Part shown: positions 1-5,079 of the stretch, in pieces
How the letters are laid out: the number at the start of each line of letters is the position of its first letter
How positions within the stretch are numbered: the first letter of the stretch is position 1
Source of the DNA: Oscillospiraceae bacterium
GTDB taxonomy: Bacteria > Bacillota > Clostridia > Oscillospirales > Oscillospiraceae
Direction: 5' to 3'
NCBI GenBank assembly: GCA_031282225.1
Contig: JAITEC010000165.1
Span: 1-5,618 of the forward strand
Length of the DNA stretch: 5,618 nucleotides
Made by a program: the position numbers and the translations under genes
The notes under the pieces: generated by a model
The model's input: the letters and a program-made list of their open reading frames with translations, nothing else
The model's database searches: none
Told to the model about the DNA's origin: nothing

Positions 1-1
1 C

Positions 2-769
2 GCGGAGGCGTACCCGCACGTACGCGTGGACGTGCACAGCCCGGGGATGTGCATCAACGTTGAGATACGCGACGCGGCGGCATATGTACACGGCAAGTCG
101 GACAGGGGAGCGGGGGGACTGCCGGTAGGCGTGAGCGGTCGCGCGGTGTCGCTGCTGTCCGGCGGCATAGATAGCCCCGTCTCCACGTATATGGCGGCAA
201 AACGCGGGTTGAGGGTCATCCCCGTGCACTTTGTGTCGCCCCCGTACACGTCGGAGCTCGCGCTGCGAAAAGTAGTGGATCTAGCCGGCGCGCTATCGCG
301 CTTTTGCGGGCGCATGGACGTGGAGGTCGTACCGTTCACGCGCGTGCAGGAGGCCATAGGCAGGAGTTGTCCAGAGGGGCTACACACGGTCATTGCGCGC
401 CGCTCCATGATGAGGATCGCGCAGCGCGTAGCGCTGCGCAACGGCTGCGGAGCTATTGTAACGGGCGAAAGCCTCGGGCAGGTGGCAAGCCAGACGCTGC
501 AGGCGCTCACGGTTACGCAGGAGTGCGTGGCGCTGCCGGTGCTGCGCCCGTGCATAGGGCTTGACAAGCGCGAGATCACAGATATCGCAAACGCGATAGG
601 CACGTTTGGCACCTCGGTATTGCCATATGAAGACTGCTGCACAGTCTTCACGCCCCGCCGCCCGCGCACCAAGCCCTCGCTGGACGAGGTGCTCGCTGCG
701 GAGGGGCGCCTGGACACGGAGGGCTTGGAAGAAGAGGCGTTCGCGTCGATAGAAAGGCGCGTGTCTTAA
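2..769 (+). CDS. thiI: tRNA 4-thiouridine synthase ThiI, C-terminal part (5' end outside window)
   Basis: ThiI adenylates U8 of tRNA with ATP and inserts sulfur passed on by a cysteine desulfurase; in some bacteria it also supplies sulfur for thiamine thiazole. The frame is open from the first bases (A-E-A-Y-P-H-V-R before the first GTG), so the gene begins upstream. The visible part starts at the end of the THUMP domain, passes the GAGGLPVG linker, then has the PP-loop SGGIDSP (158-178), HFVSPPYTSE, RRSMMRIA, GESLGQVASQT (464-496), LPVLRP and the YEDCCTVF cysteine motif (626-649). It ends in a short tail after TKPSLDEV, without the rhodanese domain of E. coli ThiI, as is usual in Bacillota. 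About 255 residues are visible; family members of this type have about 390, so roughly a third is missing. Two perfect hairpins lie in its coding sequence. Identification is firm; whether it also serves thiamine synthesis cannot be told. Confidence 0.96.
   Translation, partial: AEAYPHVRVDVHSPGMCINVEIRDAAAYVHGKSDRGAGGLPVGVSGRAVSLLSGGIDSPVSTYMAAKRGLRVIPVHFVSPPYTSELALRKVVDLAGALSRFCGRMDVEVVPFTRVQEAIGRSCPEGLHTVIARRSMMRIAQRVALRNGCGAIVTGESLGQVASQTLQALTVTQECVALPVLRPCIGLDKREITDIANAIGTFGTSVLPYEDCCTVFTPRRPRTKPSLDEVLAAEGRLDTEGLEEEAFASIERRVS
419..439 (+). repeat. Perfect inverted repeat, 9-bp stem and 3-base loop, inside thiI
   Basis: GCGCAGCGC (419-427) and GCGCTGCGC (431-439) are exact reverse complements around the loop GTA. 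The stem is nearly all G/C. It falls on codons for A-Q-R-V-A-L-R in the PP-loop domain. No T-tract follows, so it is not an intrinsic terminator. In GC-rich coding DNA this may be chance. Confidence 0.45.
628..650 (+). repeat. Perfect inverted repeat, 9-bp stem and 5-base loop, over the ThiI cysteine motif
   Basis: TGAAGACTG (628-636) and CAGTCTTCA (642-650) are exact reverse complements around the loop CTGCA. The repeat covers the codons of the conserved E-D-C-C-T-V-F motif, so protein conservation alone may explain much of it. No T-tract follows. Whether it folds in the mRNA or has any role is unknown. Confidence 0.45.
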
Positions 770-793
770 AATTCGCGATTCACAATTCAGTCT

Positions 794-799
794 GGGGGG
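794..799 (+). promoter_or_regulatory. Ribosome binding site of cinA
   Basis: GGGGGG lies 8 bases before the ATG at 808, a purine-rich run at normal Shine-Dalgarno distance. It supports this start, which also matches the family N-terminus (a few residues before I-I-G-V-G-T-E). The 38-base gap from thiI shows no convincing promoter. Confidence 0.6.
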
Positions 800-807
800 T
801 ACTGCAT

Positions 808-2082
808 ATGTCGCACACGGCGGAGATTATAGGGGTGGGCACGGAGCTGCTATTGGGAAATGTTGCCAATACCGACGCGCAGGATGTGTCGAGGGCGCTC
901 TCGGAGCTGGGCATAAACGTGTACTTTCACACGGTGGTCGGGGATAACCCGGAGCGGCTGAAGCGAGCTGTGGGTATAGCGCGCGGGCGGGCGGACATTA
1001 TCATAACTACAGGCGGCCTGGGGCCGACGTTCGACGACCTCACGAAGCAGGCCCTGGCGGATGCGTTCGGCAAGAAGCTCGTATACGACGAGGAGCAGGC
1101 GGAGATCATAAAGGGCTTTTTTAAGGATCGCGCGCGCGGCATGGCCATGACGGAGAACAACCTGCGGCAAGCGATGCTTCCGGAGGGGTGCGTAGTGTTC
1201 AGCAATGGCTGCGGGACCGCGCCGGGATGCGCTTTTGAGTCGGGAGGCACACATGTGCTCATGCTGCCCGGCCCCCCCAGGGAGTGCCGCGCCATGCTGG
1301 AGGTGTGTGCCGTGCCATACTTGAAAAAGCTGTCACAGTATGAGATACGCTCACACAACATACATATATTCGGGCTGGGAGAGAGCGCCGTAGAGGCGCG
1401 CCTGCACGAGCTGATGGAGTCCATGGAGAACCCCACGCTCGCGCCATACGCCAAGGAGAGCGAGGTCATGCTGCGGCTGACGGCGCGGGCGCGGAGCGAG
1501 AGCGAGGCGGAGGGACTCATGGCGCCGGTGCTCGAGCAGGTGAAAGCGGCGCTCGGGGACATTATATACGGCATAGACGCGCAGTCGCTCGAAAACCGCG
1601 CGGTGGAACTGCTGAGCGCCGCAGGGATGACTGTCGCCGTTGCGGAGTCGTGCACGGGCGGGCTCATATCTAAGCGGCTGACGGATATACCCGGCTCTTC
1701 CGAGATATTCCCCGGAGGCATAGTCGCGTATGGCGCGCCGGCGAAGACGTCGCTCTTGGGAGTGGCACCCGGGACAATAGCACAATACGGAGCGGTTAGC
1801 CGCGAGACCGCCGTGGAAATGGCGCAGTGCGCGCGCGCGCGCTTCGGCGCGGACATCGGCATCGGCGTGACGGGGATAGCGGGGCCGGGCGGCGACGGTT
1901 CGGGACTGCCTCCCGGAACGGCGTTCATCGCTCTGGCGCACGAGGCAGGCGCGTACTGCCGCGCGCCTTCTATATTCCGGGCGGACGACCGCGTGCGCAT
2001 GCGCACGTTTTCTGCCTGCCACGCGTTCGATATGTTGCGCCGGCACCTCACCGGCTTGCCGGTAGAGGTCGCCGTGTTCTGA
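808..2082 (+). CDS. cinA: CinA, two-domain nucleotide pyrophosphatase / NMN deamidase family protein
   Basis: CinA proteins join an N-terminal MoCF-like (COG1058) domain, shown in some members to cleave ADP-ribose, to a C-terminal PncC-like (COG1546) domain that deamidates nicotinamide mononucleotide in NAD recycling; the gene is competence-inducible in streptococci. At 424 residues it is a normal full-length CinA. The N-terminal domain shows GVGTELLLGN (9-18), GGLGPTFDD (69-77, with the Asp pair that in relatives binds metal) and LPGPPRE. A linking domain spans about 175-255. The C-terminal domain shows AESCTGG (279-285), YGAPAK (308-313) and GVTGIAGPGG (353-362), the conserved amidohydrolase motifs, so both halves look active. 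The stop is 5 bases before recD2, suggesting coupled translation. A C7 run (1272-1278) and a (GC)7 run (1829-1842) do not break the frame. Which activities this protein really has cannot be read from sequence. Confidence 0.95.
   Translation: MSHTAEIIGVGTELLLGNVANTDAQDVSRALSELGINVYFHTVVGDNPERLKRAVGIARGRADIIITTGGLGPTFDDLTKQALADAFGKKLVYDEEQAEIIKGFFKDRARGMAMTENNLRQAMLPEGCVVFSNGCGTAPGCAFESGGTHVLMLPGPPRECRAMLEVCAVPYLKKLSQYEIRSHNIHIFGLGESAVEARLHELMESMENPTLAPYAKESEVMLRLTARARSESEAEGLMAPVLEQVKAALGDIIYGIDAQSLENRAVELLSAAGMTVAVAESCTGGLISKRLTDIPGSSEIFPGGIVAYGAPAKTSLLGVAPGTIAQYGAVSRETAVEMAQCARARFGADIGIGVTGIAGPGGDGSGLPPGTAFIALAHEAGAYCRAPSIFRADDRVRMRTFSACHAFDMLRRHLTGLPVEVAVF
1829..1842. repeat. (GC)7 dinucleotide run inside cinA
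   Basis: Fourteen bases of alternating G and C lie in the cinA C-terminal domain, encoding the C-A-R-A-R part of Q-C-A-R-A-R-F. Such runs are prone to slippage and can form Z-DNA. The frame is intact here. Confidence 0.6.
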
Positions 2083-2087
2083 AACAC

Positions 2088-4328
2088 ATGGCGCAGGAGA
2101 ACGGCGAGCGCGCGAGCGCGGACGGCACGGTGTCGTCCGTGGTGTTCAGGAACAGGGAGAACGGGTATACGGTACTGCGCGTCAAGACGACGGGCGGCGA
2201 GATAACGGCCGTGGGGAGCGTGCCGGGCGTCAATGTCGGCGAGCGTGTGCGGCTGGAAGGCGAGTGGACGGCGCATCCGTCTTACGGGCAGCAGTTGGCG
2301 GTGGATAGCTTTGAGTACGGGGCGCCGGAGGGCGCGGACGCGCTTATGCAGTATCTTTCGTCGGGCGCCATAAAGCATTTGGGCGCCTCGACGGCGCGCC
2401 TGCTCGTGGATCGCTTCGGCGCGGATGTGCTCAGCGTTATGGAAAACGAGCCCGAAAAGCTGGTGGAGGTGCGCGGCATCAGCTTGAACAGGGCCAGAGA
2501 GATGGGGCGCCAGCTGCGGCGCCAGGCGGGCATGAGAAGACTCGTGGAGTTCTTTGCGAAATATAAAATAAGCCCCGGCGTCGCCGTGCGCGCGTACGGC
2601 GACATGGGCGAAGCGGCGCTGGAGGCCGTGCGGGAGAACCCGTATGTCTTGGCTGGGGAGCGCTACGGAGCGCAGTTCCACGAGGCCGACGCGATGGCGC
2701 TCGACTTGGGGTTTGAGGGCGACTGCCACCAGCGCGTGGAAGCTGCGGTGATTTTTGAGCTGGCGCACAACCTGCAAAACGGGCACACATTTATTCCGAA
2801 GACAAAACTGTCCGACGCCGCCCGCCGCATGATAGATGTCGGGCAGGACGCCGCGGACGACGCCGTGGAGGCGCTTTGCGAGACGGGTGATATTGTAAAC
2901 GAGCATATTGCCGGGCAGGACGCCTGTTACCTGCGGCACATGGCGCGGGCGGAGAGCTTTGTGGCCGAACGCGTGACGGCGCTGGCGCGCGCGCGCAAAG
3001 ACAGTTTTGCCATGCGTATCGCGCCGATCATAGACGACTTGGAACGCGAGATAGGCATAACTTACGCGCCGGAACAGCGCCGCGCTGTGGAACTGGCGGG
3101 GAGCGGCGGCATAATGGCGCTGACGGGCGGGCCTGGAACGGGCAAGACGACATGCGTGCGCGGCATATTGGCGCTGTTTGACGCGCTGGGGCTGAAGACG
3201 GCGCTGTGCGCCCCTACTGGGCGCGCGGCAAAGCGCATGAGCGAGCTGTGCGCGCGCGAGGCGCTCACCGTGCACCGCCTGCTCGGCGCCGGCATAAGCG
3301 AGCGCGGAGAGCCGATGTTCGAGCGCGACGAGGCCGACCCGATAGACGCGGACGCCGTAGTGGTCGACGAGGCGTCCATGATAGACATATCGCTCATGCG
3401 CGCGCTGCTGGCTGCCGTGAAGCCGGACGCGCGCGTGGTTATTGTCGGCGACGCGGACCAGCTGCCGTCCGTGGGGCCGGGAAACGTGCTGTCCGACATA
3501 CTCGGCAGCGGCGCCGTACCGGCCGTGGCGCTGACGGAGATATTCCGCCAGGCTGCCCAGAGCGATATTATAAAGAACGCGCACATGATAAACAGGGGCG
3601 AGGTACCGGTTACCGAGGGGGCGCGATCCGACTTCTTCTTCATGCGCCGCATGACGCCGGAGCGAATAAACGAGACCGTGGTCGAGCTGTGTTCGCACAG
3701 GCTGCCGCATGGCATGGGCATAGAACCGTCGCAGATACAGGTGCTCGCCCCCACGCGCCGGCACGAGTCCGGCACGTACGCGCTCAACGAGAAGCTCAGG
3801 GAGGCGCTAAACCCGCAGCGACCCGGCGTAAAGGAGAAAAAGTACGGCGATTTTCTATACCGCGAGGGCGACAGGGTGATGCAAATCAAGAACAATTATG
3901 ATATAATGTGGAACAGCAGGGACGGGCAGCTGTGCGGCAAGGGAGTTTTCAACGGCGATGTCGGGCGGATAGAGTCTATAGACATTAGGCGCGAGACGCT
4001 CGTGGTCGATTTTGATGCCAAGCTGGTGGCCTACGGATTCGAGCAGCTGCCGGAGCTGGAGCCGGCATTCGCGATGACGGTTCATAAGTCGCAGGGCAGC
4101 GAGTACCGCGCCGTTGTCATGGCGCTCACTCGCGGGGCGTCGCCGTCGCTCATGTCGCGCCGTGTGCTGTACACGGCGGTCACGCGCGCGAGGGAGCTGT
4201 TCATAGCGGTAGGGGATCCGGGCGCCTTCGAGTCCATGGCGCTCAACGACAGGCGATACAGGCGTTACAGCGGGCTGCGCGCGCGCTTGGGCGCGGGCAT
4301 TGAGCAGCGCGCGCGGGATGGCGTTTAG
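2088..4328 (+). CDS. recD2: RecD2-type ATP-dependent DNA helicase (RecD-like, SF1B)
   Basis: RecD2 is a 5'-to-3' DNA helicase found in bacteria irrespective of RecBC, linked in Bacillus and Deinococcus to repair, recombination and replication-fork stress. The 746-residue product fits the family. In order: an N-terminal domain starting D-G-T-V-S-S-V-V-F-R-N-R-E-N-G-Y; helix-hairpin-helix segments at about 93-145 (A-I-K-H-L-G and V-R-G-I-S-L-N); a helical linker; then the SF1 core with Walker A GGPGTGKTT (347-355), Walker B VVVDEAS (424-430), GDADQLPSVGPGN (454-466), TVHKSQGSE (664-672) and VLYTAVTRARE (693-703). All motifs are intact. A short insert (about 606-617) follows N-N-Y before VFNGDVG. 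The frame stays open upstream to 1827, but an earlier start would overlap the conserved CinA C-terminus; the ATG at 2088 precedes the N-terminal domain by about 12 residues. No good Shine-Dalgarno precedes it, so translation probably couples to cinA. Confidence 0.95.
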   Translation: MAQENGERASADGTVSSVVFRNRENGYTVLRVKTTGGEITAVGSVPGVNVGERVRLEGEWTAHPSYGQQLAVDSFEYGAPEGADALMQYLSSGAIKHLGASTARLLVDRFGADVLSVMENEPEKLVEVRGISLNRAREMGRQLRRQAGMRRLVEFFAKYKISPGVAVRAYGDMGEAALEAVRENPYVLAGERYGAQFHEADAMALDLGFEGDCHQRVEAAVIFELAHNLQNGHTFIPKTKLSDAARRMIDVGQDAADDAVEALCETGDIVNEHIAGQDACYLRHMARAESFVAERVTALARARKDSFAMRIAPIIDDLEREIGITYAPEQRRAVELAGSGGIMALTGGPGTGKTTCVRGILALFDALGLKTALCAPTGRAAKRMSELCAREALTVHRLLGAGISERGEPMFERDEADPIDADAVVVDEASMIDISLMRALLAAVKPDARVVIVGDADQLPSVGPGNVLSDILGSGAVPAVALTEIFRQAAQSDIIKNAHMINRGEVPVTEGARSDFFFMRRMTPERINETVVELCSHRLPHGMGIEPSQIQVLAPTRRHESGTYALNEKLREALNPQRPGVKEKKYGDFLYREGDRVMQIKNNYDIMWNSRDGQLCGKGVFNGDVGRIESIDIRRETLVVDFDAKLVAYGFEQLPELEPAFAMTVHKSQGSEYRAVVMALTRGASPSLMSRRVLYTAVTRARELFIAVGDPGAFESMALNDRRYRRYSGLRARLGAGIEQRARDGV
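3899..3907 (+). promoter_or_regulatory. Candidate extended -10 promoter element inside recD2
   Basis: TGATATAAT matches the extended -10 consensus TGnTATAAT exactly, in a locally AT-rich patch of a GC-rich gene. The expected -35 region is poor (about 3 of 6 matches, ATGCAA or TGCAAA), but extended -10 promoters can work without one. It would start transcripts near 3914, about 455 bases before comF, and could give comF and the mreB-like gene their own expression. The bases also encode the N-N-Y-D-I-M stretch, so chance is possible. Confidence 0.25.
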
Positions 4329-4356
4329 GAAACTGGATTGTGCGTGGGGCGCATAT

Positions 4357-4362
4357 GGGAGG
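4357..4362 (+). promoter_or_regulatory. Ribosome binding site of comF
   Basis: GGGAGG sits 5 bases before the ATG at 4368. It decides the comF start against the in-frame TTG at 4338, which lacks such a site and would add ten residues not seen in the family. Confidence 0.8.
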
Positions 4363-4367
4363 TTAAT

Positions 4368-5018
4368 ATGGGTTTCCTTGCAACTTTTCTTGATTTGTTG
4401 TTTCCGCCAAAATGCGTGTTCTGCGGCGGCGTGCTTATGCACTCGGACGACGCGTATTGCCGCAGGTGCGAGAGGAACCTGCCGTTCACCGAGGGGGATG
4501 ACACGGCGTGGCGCGGCGAGGGCTTCGACATCTGCGTCTCCCCGCTGCACTACCGCGACGAGGTGCGCCGCTCAATATTGCGCTATAAGTTCAAGGGCAA
4601 GTCGGATTACGCGGAGAGCTACGGCGCTGTATTGGCGCAATGCATCCGCCAGAATTTGGCCGGCAAGTACGATATCATCTCTTGGATACCGCTCAGCGAG
4701 CAGCGCGCGAAAAAGCGTGGGTACGACCAGGCGATGCTGCTGGCCCTCGCCGCCGCGCTGGGGCTGGACGACGTGGCCGTTGAGACGCTGCGAAAGACGC
4801 GCGACGCGTGCGCGCAGTCCACGCTGTCTGGCAGGGACGCGCGAGCGGAGAACATCAGCGGCGCCTACGAGGTCGCGGACGCGGAACTCGTAGAGGGCAA
4901 GCGCGTCCTGCTCATAGACGACATCGTCACAACGGGCTCCACGCTCGCCGAGTGCGCCCGCACGCTCCGCGCCGCCGGCGCCGTATCGGTCTGCGCCGCC
5001 GCGCTGGCGAGGGCATAG
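4368..5018 (+). CDS. comF: ComF family protein (zinc finger and phosphoribosyltransferase fold)
   Basis: ComF proteins are cytoplasmic factors needed for natural transformation in Bacillus and Haemophilus (ComF/GntX), where they act with the DNA-uptake machinery and single-strand DNA processing; many non-competent bacteria keep them. The 216-residue product has the usual layout: a four-cysteine zinc finger C16-x2-C19 and C31-x2-C34 after the typical L-L-F-P-P-K start; an L-H-Y-R-D-E-V-R and Y-K-F-K-G-K segment; K-K-R-G-Y-D-Q (115-121); and the PRPP-binding loop DDIVTTGST (184-192) preceded by V-L-L-I. Length and motifs are intact. The start at 4368 is fixed by a good ribosome binding site. 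It lies 39 bases after recD2 and 61 before the mreB-like gene, in line with one transcription unit. Whether this organism is transformable is unknown; the window shows no pilus or ComE genes. Confidence 0.95.
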   Translation: MGFLATFLDLLFPPKCVFCGGVLMHSDDAYCRRCERNLPFTEGDDTAWRGEGFDICVSPLHYRDEVRRSILRYKFKGKSDYAESYGAVLAQCIRQNLAGKYDIISWIPLSEQRAKKRGYDQAMLLALAAALGLDDVAVETLRKTRDACAQSTLSGRDARAENISGAYEVADAELVEGKRVLLIDDIVTTGSTLAECARTLRAAGAVSVCAAALARA

Positions 5019-5069
5019 GCGCATAATTCAGGTAAAAGCTGGAAACAATACGGGCAACTAATATGCTTT

Positions 5070-5075
5070 GGGGGA
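5070..5075 (+). promoter_or_regulatory. Ribosome binding site of the mreB-like gene
   Basis: GGGGGA ends 4 bases before the ATG at 5080. It supports that start, which gives the M-L-F-G-R-D-I-G-I-D-L-G beginning typical of Mbl and MreB. The 61-base gap to comF holds no terminator and no promoter with both elements. Confidence 0.65.
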
Positions 5076-5079
5076 TGTC

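Noticed and set aside
1272..1278. C7 run in cinA as a possible frameshift
   Set aside because: The frame across it encodes the conserved L-P-G-P-P-R-E motif, so the length is right.
1827..2087. Extending recD2 upstream to the ATG at 1827
   Set aside because: The added 87 residues overlap the conserved CinA C-terminal domain and read as Arg-rich nonsense; the recognisable RecD2 N-terminus begins just after 2088.
927..3764. A 945-codon open frame on the - strand across cinA and recD2
   Set aside because: It lies opposite two clear conserved genes and is in register with recD2 codons, where it stays open because TTA, CTA and TCA are avoided. Its translation is Arg/His/Ala-rich without any recognisable motif, and it spans two unrelated genes.
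4355..4366. Three-codon mini-frame ATG GGA GGT TAA overlapping the comF ribosome binding site
   Set aside because: Most simply an accident of the GGGAGG sequence after AT; no ribosome binding site of its own is seen.
4338..4367. Earlier TTG start for comF
   Set aside because: No ribosome binding site fits it, whereas GGGAGG fits the ATG at 4368 and that start matches the family N-terminus.
3855..4550. Open - strand frames opposite recD2 and comF (also 3062-3895 and 4572-5024)
   Set aside because: No motifs, compositions typical of shadow frames in GC-rich DNA, and full overlap with well-supported genes.
5022..5064. CATAAT (5022-5027) and TAATAT (5059-5064) as -10 boxes for the mreB-like gene
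   Set aside because: Neither has a recognisable -35 at 16-18 bases, and the second would start transcription on top of the ribosome binding site.
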